From assembly GCA_019057775.1 (NCBI GenBank), contig JAHLWT010000259.1, positions 6,981 through 70,980 of the forward strand: DNA of 64,000 bases, read 5' to 3'. The DNA comes from Promethearchaeota archaeon. Lineage in GTDB: Archaea; Asgardarchaeota; Lokiarchaeia; Sigynarchaeales; SOKP01. A program made the translations under genes and the position numbers. Shown in pieces: positions 1 through 8,731 of the stretch (its first letter is position 1; every line of letters starts with the position of its first letter). Under the pieces are notes generated by a model that had not been told where the DNA came from, searched no databases, and saw only the letters and a list, made by a program, of their open reading frames with translations.

Positions 1-53
1 TTCAATTCCTTGATTTTAAAATTATATTAAATAAAAGAAAATATGGTGAAATT

Positions 54-1313
54 ATGGGTAAATTAGCAAAACGAGTTGCAATCGTTGGAGCTGGGATGTC
101 CAAATTCGGGCGCAACTTTCCACTTAAGCGTAATCCTGATATGTGGGTTGATGCGTGGATTGATGCTGTGAAGAAAACTGATAATGGAATTGAACCTAAG
201 GATGTAGATGCATGTTATATCGGTAACTACTCCTCAGATTTATTTAATCACCAAGGACATCTAGCACCTCAGATGGCAAATTTAGTAGGATTATCACCTA
301 AGCCCGCTTCTAGGTTTGAAGGCGCATGTGCCAGTAGTGGAATTGCTCTTCGTCAAGGTATTTTGGGTATTGCTTCAGGTATACATGATGTTATAGCTGT
401 TGGTGGTGTAGAATGCATGAATGAAGTATCCACTACCTTAGTAACCGACACGCTAGCAACAGCATCAGATAATTTATTTGAATATCCTGCTGGAGCGACA
501 TTTCCTGGTTTATATGCAGCAGTTGCTTCAGCACACTTCCATAAATACGGAACCACTCATGATGATTTAAAGCGAATTGCGATCAAAAATCATGAAAATG
601 GATCTCAAAATCCTTTTGCTCAAATGCAGCAATCCCTGAAAGATATCATGGCGGGAAAGATCAAAAGAATAGAGTCTCAAGGAAGGGATTTACCAAATTG
701 GGGAGATGAGATGGATTTTCTAAATAGCTCATCAAATCCCATGATAGCCTCTCCTTTAAGGTTATTTGATTGTTCTCTGGTCACGGATGGAGCTGCTTGC
801 GTATTTTTAGCATCAGAAGAAGTTGCTAAAGACTTTACAGATACGCCAATATGGATAACTGGAACTGGACAAGGAAGCGCAGCACTTTCCTTACATGATA
901 GAGATGAAATTACGGGATTTATCGCATCAAAAGAAGCTGCTCAACAGGCTTATAAAATGGCTGGATTAAAACCAAGTGATATTCAGATAGCAGAAGTTCA
1001 TGATTGCTTTACAATAGCTGAATTGATTGCATTAGAAGATCTAGGCTTTTACGAACCGGGTAAAGCTGCAATAGCTATCCAGAATGGAGAGACAAAAAGA
1101 GACGGTATAAGACCAATTAACACTTCTGGAGGCTTAAAATCGAAAGGTCATCCAGTTGGAGCAACAGGTGCAGCTATGGCAGTTGAGATTTTTAAACAAA
1201 TGCGTGGTATAGCTGAGCGGGACAGACAAGTAAAATTTGATGTTGAAAAAGCTCTAGCTCATAATCTGGGAGGTTCTGGAGCTACATGTGTGGTTACCAT
1301 CTTTGAAAAATAA
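54..1313 (+). CDS. Thiolase (archaeal/SCP2-type acetyl-CoA acetyltransferase)
   Basis: Thiolase-fold enzyme that condenses two acyl-CoAs or cleaves a 3-ketoacyl-CoA. The nucleophilic Cys is C92 in the motif GACASSG. The SCP2-type motif HDCF lies at 316-319, GHPVGATGA supplies the second His (H366), and the C-terminal glycine loop is HNLGGSGA. The length of 419 aa fits the family. The ATG at 54 follows a GGTGA-like ribosome binding site at 45-49. A DUF35 gene follows within 15 bases, the usual archaeal arrangement. In mevalonate-pathway archaea this pair also sits with HMG-CoA synthase, but that gene could only lie upstream of the window. The two enzymes that follow (CoA-type aldehyde dehydrogenase, transhydrogenase) suggest acyl-CoA breakdown or fermentation as an alternative. 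Substrate is not decided by sequence. Confidence 0.9.
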   Translation: MGKLAKRVAIVGAGMSKFGRNFPLKRNPDMWVDAWIDAVKKTDNGIEPKDVDACYIGNYSSDLFNHQGHLAPQMANLVGLSPKPASRFEGACASSGIALRQGILGIASGIHDVIAVGGVECMNEVSTTLVTDTLATASDNLFEYPAGATFPGLYAAVASAHFHKYGTTHDDLKRIAIKNHENGSQNPFAQMQQSLKDIMAGKIKRIESQGRDLPNWGDEMDFLNSSSNPMIASPLRLFDCSLVTDGAACVFLASEEVAKDFTDTPIWITGTGQGSAALSLHDRDEITGFIASKEAAQQAYKMAGLKPSDIQIAEVHDCFTIAELIALEDLGFYEPGKAAIAIQNGETKRDGIRPINTSGGLKSKGHPVGATGAAMAVEIFKQMRGIAERDRQVKFDVEKALAHNLGGSGATCVVTIFEK

Positions 1314-1328
1314 AATCTGGTGATTGAA

Positions 1329-1751
1329 ATGTCTGAAGAAAAAGAAATGACAATACAAAATTATTTAGAATATGTTAATAGCAAGAAATTAATGGGTTCA
1401 AAATGCAAAAAATGTGGTGTAGTAGATGTTCCTCCTCGAAAATTATGTATAAAATGCAACTCAACGGATATGGAATGGATTGAAGTGTCTGGCAAAGGAA
1501 AAATCGCTGCTTTTTCTTGTATTGGTGTGGGAACTACATTTATGGTAAATAAAGGTTATTCTATGAAAAAACCCTACTGCTTTTCAGTCATAAAACTTGA
1601 AGAAGGACCGATGATTTCTGGACAATTAATTGGTGTAGACGAATCCAAACCGGAATCTATTAAAATTGAGACTCCTGTAAAACTCACATTTATAGAGACT
1701 GAATTGAAAGGGGAAGAAACAAGAGTAGATCTTGGTTTTGAGCCTTATTAA
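1329..1751 (+). CDS. DUF35 OB-fold / zinc-ribbon protein, thiolase partner
   Basis: DUF35 (ChsH2-like) protein of about 140 aa: an N-terminal rubredoxin-like zinc ribbon with two CxxC pairs about 11 residues apart, then an OB-fold beginning near GKGKIAAFSCIGVG. In archaea these proteins scaffold the thiolase and help channel CoA substrates, and the gene directly follows the thiolase here. A longer reading from GTG 1320 (MIEMSEEK) is open. ATG 1329 is preferred because GGTGAT at 1319-1324 is a good ribosome binding site for it and overlaps that GTG. No further gene follows closely: 175 bases of AT-rich spacer separate it from the aldehyde dehydrogenase. Confidence 0.85.
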   Translation: MSEEKEMTIQNYLEYVNSKKLMGSKCKKCGVVDVPPRKLCIKCNSTDMEWIEVSGKGKIAAFSCIGVGTTFMVNKGYSMKKPYCFSVIKLEEGPMISGQLIGVDESKPESIKIETPVKLTFIETELKGEETRVDLGFEPY

Positions 1752-1926
1752 AATTTAAAATATATTTCTTATTTTTATTTTTCATATTTTCCGCTTACTT
1801 ATTGAAATTGGTCTTACCAAATTCCCGATTTTAAATTACGTCCGTAAATAGTATTTTAGCGAAAAAATATATATATTCAATTATTCATAATTTCATTATT
1901 TTTCTTAAGAAAAGAGGATTATAGAT

Positions 1927-3405
1927 ATGGATCTTTTAAAAAATTATATTAATGGAAAATTCGTAAATTCAAATAGTAGTAGCTTCATCGAATTTATGAA
2001 TCCTGCTTTAGATGAACCACTCGGTAAGATTCCAATATCAACAAAAGAAGAAATAGAACAGGTTGTTAATGCAGCTAAAGAAGCATATCATGATTGGAGA
2101 AAAGTTCCTGGAGTTCAGAGAATCCAACCATTTTTTAGATTGTTAAGATTAATTAAAGACAATATTGATGAAATTACTGAATCTATTGTTATTAATCATG
2201 GCAAAGAATGGAATGCGGCTAGAGGTGAGGTTATTAGAACTTATCAAATGATTGAAGCCTCAATTACCGTACCAGAATACCAAAAGGGTCAGTACATGTC
2301 GAATATTGCTCTCGGAATTGATGAATATTCAATTCTTGAACCTTTAGGTGTTTTTATCATGATCCCTCCCTTTAATTTTCCCGCGATGGTTCCATTTTGG
2401 TTCTGGCCATTTGCAGTGGCTACTGGAAACACGTATATCATAAAATCAAATGAGCAAACTCCATTAGCCTTGCAAAAAATCTATGAATATATTGACCAAG
2501 CAGGGTTTCCACCTGGGGTGATTAATTATATTCATGGAAATGTTGATGTTGCTAATCAGTTAATTGAACATCCTGATGTAGTTGGTGTGTCAAGTGTAGG
2601 ATCAACTCCCGTAGCTCAAGCTATTTATAAAAAAGCAAGTAGTTTATGTAAGCGAGCTCAGTGCCATGGAGGCGCTAATAATTTTCTAGTAATTACAGAT
2701 AAGGCTAACATTGAACAGATTATACCTAATTTAATGAATTCTCTTTTTGGTAATTCTGGACAAAGATGTTTATCCGGAGCAGTAGTTATGGTCATAGGTA
2801 ACCAATCATTCTATGATACATTTAAAGAAAAGCTTTTAGGAACTATAAAAACACTAAAAGTTGGATACGGCATGGACAAGGAAACATTTATGGGACCTGT
2901 TGTGTCGAGGAAATCGCTAAATAAACTTCTTGGACAAATTCAAAATGGAATCGACGAGGGAGCAACATTGATCCTAGATGGAAGAAGTATAAAAGTTGAA
3001 GGTTATGAGAAAGGATATTTCTTAGGACCTTGTTTATTTGAAAATGCGCAACCAGGAATGAAATTATATGACGAGGAAGTTTTTGGACCAGTTGCATGTC
3101 TGGCTCGTGCTGATAATTTAGATGAAGCAATAAAAATAATTAACCAAAATCCAAAAGGAAATGCAGTGACAATATATACTGAAAGTGGGGAAGAAGCACG
3201 CCACTTCCGAAGTGAGATTAATAACATCCAATTAGGGATAAATATAGGTGTAGTGGCACCACTTGCTTGGTTTCCCTTCGCTGGGGCAAAAGATTCGTTC
3301 TTTGGTATGTTACGAGCCCAAGGATATGAAGGTGTAAAATTTTTTACACAAGAGCGTGTGATAATTGAGAAATTTCATGGTAGCACTAAGATTGAATGGG
3401 ATTAA
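1927..3405 (+). CDS. Aldehyde dehydrogenase, methylmalonate-semialdehyde (CoA-acylating) type
   Basis: NAD-dependent aldehyde dehydrogenase superfamily, 492 aa. The catalytic Cys is C281 in GNSGQRCLSG. The substrate and cofactor segments PPFNFPAMVPFWFWPFA (147-163) and GNTYIIKSNEQTPLAL resemble methylmalonate-semialdehyde dehydrogenase (MmsA). The position of the usual general-base Glu (ELGGK motif) is occupied by HGGAN near 247-251. That Glu is also absent from MmsA, where CoA rather than water attacks the thioester. A CoA-acylating reaction is therefore likely (inference), with propionyl- or acetyl-CoA as possible product. An AAGAAAAGAGG tract just upstream could act as ribosome binding site. 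It sits between the thiolase pair and the transhydrogenase, all on the plus strand. Confidence 0.8.
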   Translation: MDLLKNYINGKFVNSNSSSFIEFMNPALDEPLGKIPISTKEEIEQVVNAAKEAYHDWRKVPGVQRIQPFFRLLRLIKDNIDEITESIVINHGKEWNAARGEVIRTYQMIEASITVPEYQKGQYMSNIALGIDEYSILEPLGVFIMIPPFNFPAMVPFWFWPFAVATGNTYIIKSNEQTPLALQKIYEYIDQAGFPPGVINYIHGNVDVANQLIEHPDVVGVSSVGSTPVAQAIYKKASSLCKRAQCHGGANNFLVITDKANIEQIIPNLMNSLFGNSGQRCLSGAVVMVIGNQSFYDTFKEKLLGTIKTLKVGYGMDKETFMGPVVSRKSLNKLLGQIQNGIDEGATLILDGRSIKVEGYEKGYFLGPCLFENAQPGMKLYDEEVFGPVACLARADNLDEAIKIINQNPKGNAVTIYTESGEEARHFRSEINNIQLGINIGVVAPLAWFPFAGAKDSFFGMLRAQGYEGVKFFTQERVIIEKFHGSTKIEWD

Positions 3406-3486
3406 CAGAAATTTGATAAAAACATAAATAAATTGTATTGATAAATTATATTAAATTAAATAAAAAAATATTAAAGGACATAAAAC

Positions 3487-4764
3487 ATGTCATTTGAAAC
3501 AGCCTTTACGATGGATACGTCTAGTATCAAATATGGTCCTGGTGTGACCCGAGAAGTAGGATTTGATATGAAAAAGCTTGGTGCACACCGGGTTATGGTA
3601 GTCACAGACCCAAATTTGACTAATAGTGAACCTGTATTAGTCACCATCGAAGCATTACAAGCAGAAAATATAGAATATGTTTTATTTGATAAAGCTCGAG
3701 TTGAACCAACAGATGGATCTTTCAAGGTTGCTGCTAAATTCGCAGTTGAAGGGAAGTTTGATGGTTTTATCGGAGTTGGAGGTGGATCCTCCCTGGATAC
3801 TGCTAAAATAGCAAATTTATATTCAACATATCCTGCAGATTTTTTGGATTATGTCAACCGACCGATCGGTAAAGGAATACCCGTACCAGGACCTTTGAAA
3901 CCAATGATTGCTATCCCTACTACAGCAGGTACAGGAAGTGAAACAACAGGAGTTGCAATTTTTGATTTAGAAGCAATGCACGCAAAAACGGGAATTGCAC
4001 ATCGTGCATTACGACCTGTCATGGGAATTATAGATCCCAATAATACTCGGACTGTGCCGAAGATCGCCGCTGCCTCTTGTGGTTTCGACGTTCTTTGTCA
4101 TGCATTGGAATCACTTACCGCACTCCCTTATCATAAGCGTCTTGCTCCTGAAAGTCTTGAATTACGACCTGCTTACCAAGGAGCTAACCCAATTAGCGAT
4201 CTATGGGCGTCTAAGGCAATTGAGATGAGTTCAAAAAATATTGTGCGTGTAGTTCAAGATCCTTCTGATGATGAAGCTCGAGCAACAATGATTCTTGCAT
4301 CCACATTTGCTGGTATAGGATTTGGTAACGCGGGAGTTCACTTAGCCCATGGAATGTCCTATCCTGTATCAGGAATGGTTAGAGAATACATTCCTGAAGG
4401 AATTAAATCGGAACATCCAATAATTCCACATGGTATGGGTGTAGTACTTGTTTCACCCGCTGTTTTTCGTTTCACCGCGAAGACAAATCCAGACTTACAT
4501 TTATATGCAGCAGAACTAATGGGCGCTGATGTCTCAAATATAGATAAAAAAGATGCCGGAGATGTTATTGCTAAAGAAATTATTAAACTAATGCGAGCTA
4601 CAGGGATGCCTAATGGTTTGAGTGAGGTTGAGTTTGGACCAAATGATATAGAAGAATTAGTCCAAGGAACACTTCCGCAACATCGTGTAACTAAATTGTC
4701 TCCCCGCCCCGCAAGTGCCGAGGATCTCAGACAGCTTTTCACTGAATCAATGACCTTATGGTAA
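3487..4764 (+). CDS. Hydroxyacid-oxoacid transhydrogenase-like Fe-alcohol dehydrogenase (ADHFE1/HOT type)
   Basis: Iron-dependent alcohol dehydrogenase family, 425 aa. The NAD-binding loop GGGSSLDTAK is at 98-107, and TTAGTGSETTG (145-155) is the family motif. Predicted metal ligands are D201, H205 (GFDVLCHALES), H288 (GVHLAHGM) and H315 (PIIPHGMG). The long insertions and the GNAGVHLAHGMSYPVSG segment match the HOT/ADHFE1 branch, which couples 4-hydroxybutyrate oxidation to 2-oxoglutarate reduction without free NAD. The real substrate is unknown. With the preceding aldehyde dehydrogenase it could form an alcohol/semialdehyde/acyl-CoA path. The C-terminus EDLRQLFTESMTLW reappears almost intact at 8615-8659 as a relic. 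Confidence 0.82.
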   Translation: MSFETAFTMDTSSIKYGPGVTREVGFDMKKLGAHRVMVVTDPNLTNSEPVLVTIEALQAENIEYVLFDKARVEPTDGSFKVAAKFAVEGKFDGFIGVGGGSSLDTAKIANLYSTYPADFLDYVNRPIGKGIPVPGPLKPMIAIPTTAGTGSETTGVAIFDLEAMHAKTGIAHRALRPVMGIIDPNNTRTVPKIAAASCGFDVLCHALESLTALPYHKRLAPESLELRPAYQGANPISDLWASKAIEMSSKNIVRVVQDPSDDEARATMILASTFAGIGFGNAGVHLAHGMSYPVSGMVREYIPEGIKSEHPIIPHGMGVVLVSPAVFRFTAKTNPDLHLYAAELMGADVSNIDKKDAGDVIAKEIIKLMRATGMPNGLSEVEFGPNDIEELVQGTLPQHRVTKLSPRPASAEDLRQLFTESMTLW

Positions 4765-4905
4765 AATCAGCATTTATAAGGTTTTTCGGTATAGAAGATC
4801 TTTATTGAACTTACCCTCCAAACCAAATTACCAAAGTTTTTTTGATCTTGTTATTTTTTAAAACCAATATTTAACTTTTGAATATAATTAGCTTTAATGG
4901 TTTAG

Positions 4906-6306
4906 ATGAGTAGAGATCTTACAATCCGAAGAAAAGAAGCAGAAAGATTAATCAACATATACAAATTGGATGTTAACCAAAAGAACCTAATTTTTCAAGA
5001 ATTTAAGAAATTTACTCCCCAGACATCAGTCAGGCAATTCATTAAAGAAATTTCTAAAAGAACTGAGCTTTCGGAAGATCTCATTCAAAATTTCTTTTGG
5101 TTTTCTTTTGATTCATATGTGGCCTTCTTAGAGAATAGTGAACCGTTCAATGAATTCTTTAATAATAAAATAAAATCTCCGATAGTGAATAAGTTTCCCG
5201 ACTTAAAGAAAAAAATTCATGATTTTGAGGATTTAAGAAATTTTTTCTCAAGAATGTTTAAATTGGTAGATTTTGAATATTATAAATTACATTCTTTAGA
5301 AGGTATCAATCAGATTAATATCGGTTTCTCCAACATTATTAGCTTATATTTTTTTACCGTAAATGATAAAGTTGTTCTTATTGACGCGGGGTATTCTATG
5401 AAATACTGGCAAAAAGCTTTTTATAAAGCTTTAAACGAATTACAGATAAATCTTGGTGATGTTGATTATTGTATTATTACACACGAACATCCAGACCATA
5501 CAGGTTTAGTAACAGAATTAAAGAGAGCAAATCCAGATGTAAAAATTTGTATGCACAAAATAGCTCATGAATTAGCTAAGTTAAGAGATAATTCGATAAA
5601 GAATACCAACTTGGAAGAAAAAGCAAAAGAAAGAGGAAAATTACTCATTAGTTATGGTCTCGCAAAGGAAGAGGCCGATCGAATTATTCAACGGTTTGGT
5701 ACAGGGTTGATGAGATATGAATACTTTCAACCAGATTTATTACTTAATAATAATGATAGAATCGTAGATGGCGAACTACAAATTGTATATTCTCCAGGTC
5801 ATTCAGTTGGGCATATTTGTGTATATTTTGCGAAAAAAGGCATATTATTTTCTGGAGACCATATACTAAGTAATATTACACCACATTTGGGTACTCTGGT
5901 AATGGCGGGTGCTGAAGAGTTTAACAAAAAAAATAATTTTGAAAACATCTTAGACCACTATCTTAAATCCCTGGATCGAATCGATGAGCTGAATTCAAGA
6001 TTAATTTTACCGGGACATGAGCAAATTATTTACAACCCCCATGAAAGAATAACTGAAATAAAAAATCATCACCAGAATCGTCTTTATGAGATATCTAAAA
6101 TCATTGAAAATAATCCAATGCCTCCCCTTCAGATTGCTCTTCACCACTTCGGAGATGATTTGGACCAGATGAATAAAATCCTTGCAATTAGTGAAACTTT
6201 AGTTCATTTGGATTATTTAGAATTTCAGAATATGGTATATAAAACAGAGAAAAACGGAATATTACTTTATTGGTCCGAAAAACGATGGAAGAAAATTGTA
6301 TACTAA
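4906..6306 (+). CDS. Metallo-beta-lactamase-fold hydrolase with N-terminal helical domain
   Basis: 466-aa protein. Residues 1-125 are a charged, helix-rich extension without a recognised domain. The MBL fold follows: HEHPDH at 193-198 (H193, H195, D197, H198), SPGHSVGH with H299, GDH with D318, and LPGHE with H371. All di-metal ligands are therefore present. Glyoxalase II, lactonase and thioesterase families share this pattern, so the substrate cannot be named. Another helical segment forms the C-terminus. It stands alone, 141 bases after the transhydrogenase and 132 bases before the dehydrogenase. ATG 4906 has no clear ribosome binding site. Confidence 0.75.
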   Translation: MSRDLTIRRKEAERLINIYKLDVNQKNLIFQEFKKFTPQTSVRQFIKEISKRTELSEDLIQNFFWFSFDSYVAFLENSEPFNEFFNNKIKSPIVNKFPDLKKKIHDFEDLRNFFSRMFKLVDFEYYKLHSLEGINQINIGFSNIISLYFFTVNDKVVLIDAGYSMKYWQKAFYKALNELQINLGDVDYCIITHEHPDHTGLVTELKRANPDVKICMHKIAHELAKLRDNSIKNTNLEEKAKERGKLLISYGLAKEEADRIIQRFGTGLMRYEYFQPDLLLNNNDRIVDGELQIVYSPGHSVGHICVYFAKKGILFSGDHILSNITPHLGTLVMAGAEEFNKKNNFENILDHYLKSLDRIDELNSRLILPGHEQIIYNPHERITEIKNHHQNRLYEISKIIENNPMPPLQIALHHFGDDLDQMNKILAISETLVHLDYLEFQNMVYKTEKNGILLYWSEKRWKKIVY

Positions 6307-6438
6307 TTCAAGTTTGCTCTGTGTGAGATCTTGAAATCATTATAAGATATTTAAAAGGTTAAAAATATTAAGTCTCTCTAAAGGAAAACTAAGCGCTTTA
6401 AGAGAAACTTTAAAGAAAATACAAGGTAAATTGTAATT

Positions 6439-7275
6439 ATGACAGTAAAGATAAATTTTATGGGAGTGAAAGATCCAGGTGTTGCAGTAATTACTGGTGC
6501 GAGTTCAGGAATAGGAGAATCTTTTTCACGAATACTAAGTTCTCAGGGTTTTGATTTGGTTATTACAGCTCGAAGAAAAAACAGGTTGGAATCCCTAGCT
6601 GCAGAATTGAAGCAAAAACATGGCATCAATGTTGAGATTATTTCAGGCGATCTTTCCCAACCTGAATTTATGGAAGAAATTGCCTCCTATATTCAAACAA
6701 TCAATGATCTTGATGTACTAGTCAATAATGCGGGATTCGGAACTAGCGAAAATTTTATCAATAAAAAGTCCGATATCAATGTTTTTATGAAAATGCTCAA
6801 CCTTCATTGTGGTGCAACAGTTCGCTTAATGTATGCTGCTCTGAAAAAAATGCGAAATAATGACAGAGGCGTAATTTTTAACATATCATCTATAGCATCA
6901 CTGATATTACACGGTTCACGAGAACCAATGTATCATTCAACAAAGGCATTTATTTCAACTTTTACAGAAATGGTTCAGCTTAAATTAAAGTTCATTAAAT
7001 CAAAAGTGAAGCTCAAAAGTATATGTCCGGGGGCAACTTATACGGAAATCTATGGTATCTGGAATAATCCTGAACTTCCTAAGTCCAATAGAGCGATGCA
7101 ACCAGAAGAAGTTGTTAATATAGCGTTAGATTCGTTTAAGAATAGAGATATCATTGTAATTACAGGTGACCATTTTGTAGATGAAGTAGTGGAATGGCGT
7201 GAGGTAGCGTATAAAAAACCAGGCAGATATTTTTCAAAAGATTTCTCAAAATCAGGATTTGTAAAAAACAAATGA
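6439..7275 (+). CDS. Short-chain dehydrogenase/reductase (classical SDR)
   Basis: NAD(P)-dependent oxidoreductase with a complete classical SDR set: TGASSGIG (19-26) for the dinucleotide, R45/R46 after the second strand favouring NADP, NNAG (96-99), catalytic Ser near 151 and Y165xxxK169. The length of 278 aa is normal, with a basic C-terminal tail. It resembles the DltE/YqjQ-like branch that acts on fatty or acyl substrates, but specificity is open. ATG 6439 gives seven residues before a second Met (6460), and either could be used. The gene is followed 51 bases later by the Nudix gene on the same strand. Confidence 0.85.
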   Translation: MTVKINFMGVKDPGVAVITGASSGIGESFSRILSSQGFDLVITARRKNRLESLAAELKQKHGINVEIISGDLSQPEFMEEIASYIQTINDLDVLVNNAGFGTSENFINKKSDINVFMKMLNLHCGATVRLMYAALKKMRNNDRGVIFNISSIASLILHGSREPMYHSTKAFISTFTEMVQLKLKFIKSKVKLKSICPGATYTEIYGIWNNPELPKSNRAMQPEEVVNIALDSFKNRDIIVITGDHFVDEVVEWREVAYKKPGRYFSKDFSKSGFVKNK

Positions 7276-7326
7276 ATTAAATCTTTCATCTTTTAAAATT
7301 CTAAAATAATTAGAGAATGATTCTTA

Positions 7327-8076
7327 ATGCCTGTTGAACCTAAATTAGCTGCCACTGTAATTTTATTACGTGAACGAGAGCCAGACTTAGAATCTGCCGA
7401 TAATTGTGAATTTGAAGTATTCATGGCTAAAAGACATGAAAATGCGAGATTTATGAGTGAACATCATGTGTTCCCTGGAGGGAGCATCGATGAACAGGAC
7501 TTAACCAAAGAATCAAGAGCAAGGATAGTAGGAATTGATGTAGATCTCATTAAAAATTTAAAAGAAATATGTGACGATCCATCTAATCTTTGGATTATCG
7601 CAACCCGCGAGTTATTTGAAGAAGCTGGGATTTTAATCGCTACTAATAAAACAGGAAAATCCATCGGAAAAATTGAAGATAAAACCAAGAAATTAAAAAA
7701 GTATCAAAAAAAGCTTCAAAAAAAACGCATGACTATGACTGATGTTTTGACTAAAGAAAACCTTTATTATACTGCGAAAAATTTAAAATATTTTGGAAGA
7801 TTGGTAACCCCTGCTATATCCCCTATTAGGTTTGATACTCAATTCTTTCTATGTAAATTTCCTAAAAATCAGAATATTAATTTATTTAGTGATGAATTAA
7901 CAGAGTGTCTTTGGGGGTCTCCAAAACAATTACTAGAACAATTTAAAAAAAGGCAAATTAAGTTAATATTTCCTCAGTATTCCACTCTTCAGCGGCTTCA
8001 AAAGTTTAAAACAATTCAAGAGGTATTTGATAATTCTAGAAACGTGTCTAGTCATAATCGTTTTAATGATGTCTAA
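7327..8076 (+). CDS. Nudix hydrolase, NUDT19-like
   Basis: 249-aa Nudix protein. The first half of the motif is HVFPGGSIDEQD (47-58) and the catalytic half is RELFEEAGIL (94-103). About 35 residues separate them, where classical Nudix boxes have far fewer. That insertion is characteristic of the NUDT19/RP2 branch, whose members hydrolyse CoA and acyl-CoA to 4'-phosphopantetheine products. A lysine-rich helical stretch follows (residues 115-140). Given the CoA enzymes nearby, CoA or acyl-CoA turnover is a reasonable inference, but nucleoside diphosphate derivatives remain possible. The ATG at 7327 has a weak GAGAATGATT tract upstream. Confidence 0.75.
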   Translation: MPVEPKLAATVILLREREPDLESADNCEFEVFMAKRHENARFMSEHHVFPGGSIDEQDLTKESRARIVGIDVDLIKNLKEICDDPSNLWIIATRELFEEAGILIATNKTGKSIGKIEDKTKKLKKYQKKLQKKRMTMTDVLTKENLYYTAKNLKYFGRLVTPAISPIRFDTQFFLCKFPKNQNINLFSDELTECLWGSPKQLLEQFKKRQIKLIFPQYSTLQRLQKFKTIQEVFDNSRNVSSHNRFNDV

Positions 8077-8158
8077 TAGATTTGGGACAGGTTGCTTATA
8101 AAAAAATTAGAAGTATCTTTTGTATAAAATTTTTACGCAGTAAAATGAAATTTAGATT

Positions 8159-8518
8159 TTAGTACATTAAAATACCAGTTTGTAGAGTTTCGTTAAAAAG
8201 ATCTTTAGCTTTTATGTACAAATAAGTTTCATCCCATAGTTCAGATTTGACTCTCACAAGTTTTCCACTGATTTTTATCGCATCTCCAACACTTACATAA
8301 CATAATTTTGAGCATTTTACCACAATAGTCGAATTTGTCTTTAATATTTCTCCTTTAGCCTTTTTAAAACCAAACTCAAGGTCTTCTGTAAGCACTATTG
8401 GAAATACTAACCTATGACGTACATAATCGCCAGGGGATACAACAGCATATATTGGTTGACCTTTTACTAATCCTCTAATAATAACTCCTGTTTCTTTACT
8501 TATTTCAGCAACTGACAT
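8159..8518 (-). CDS. Hypothetical protein, possible OB fold
   Basis: 119-aa protein not recognised as a named family. It appears beta-rich. The C-terminal half, VSVGDAIKISGKLVRVKS followed by TYLYIKAKDL, has the look of an OB-fold (strand, Gly-Asp turn, strand, long strand). This would suit nucleic-acid or ligand binding, but that is inference. Start ATG at 8518 on the minus strand. It stands alone between the Nudix gene (convergent) and the aminotransferase (divergent). A TTTATA element just upstream may serve as its promoter. No transmembrane segment or signal peptide is visible. Confidence 0.6.
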   Translation of the reverse strand: MSVAEISKETGVIIRGLVKGQPIYAVVSPGDYVRHRLVFPIVLTEDLEFGFKKAKGEILKTNSTIVVKCSKLCYVSVGDAIKISGKLVRVKSELWDETYLYIKAKDLFNETLQTGILMY

Positions 8519-8575
8519 AAAGTGTTTATATTAGTTTTTTTATTATTATATCTGATGGTAAAGTATAAATGAATT

Positions 8576-8659
8576 ATGATTTGTAAACAAAATGTATTTA
8601 AAACGAAATTTACTGATGATTTAAGACAACTATTTCGTGATTCTGTATCCTTATGGTAA
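8576..8659 (+). pseudogene. 3' relic of a second HOT-type alcohol dehydrogenase gene
   Basis: Read in frame to the TAA at 8657, the last codons encode DDLRQLFRDSVSLW. The intact transhydrogenase at 3487-4764 ends EDLRQLFTESMTLW before its own TAA. Nine of 14 residues are identical and most differences are conservative (E/D, M/V, T/S). The similarity fades upstream of about 8600. The open frame back to ATG 8576 encodes only 27 codons. It is best read as the surviving end of a deleted paralogue, lying just upstream of the aminotransferase gene. Confidence 0.7.
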
Positions 8660-8731
8660 AAACCTCTTTATAAAAGTGTTTAAATTCTAAGTAGAAATAT
8701 ATTATTTATTCTAAGTTTTAAAAAAAGGATA

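Noticed and set aside
4359..4742. Minus-strand frame antisense to the transhydrogenase.
   Set aside because: Overlaps a well-supported gene end to end and has no recognisable domain or ribosome binding site.
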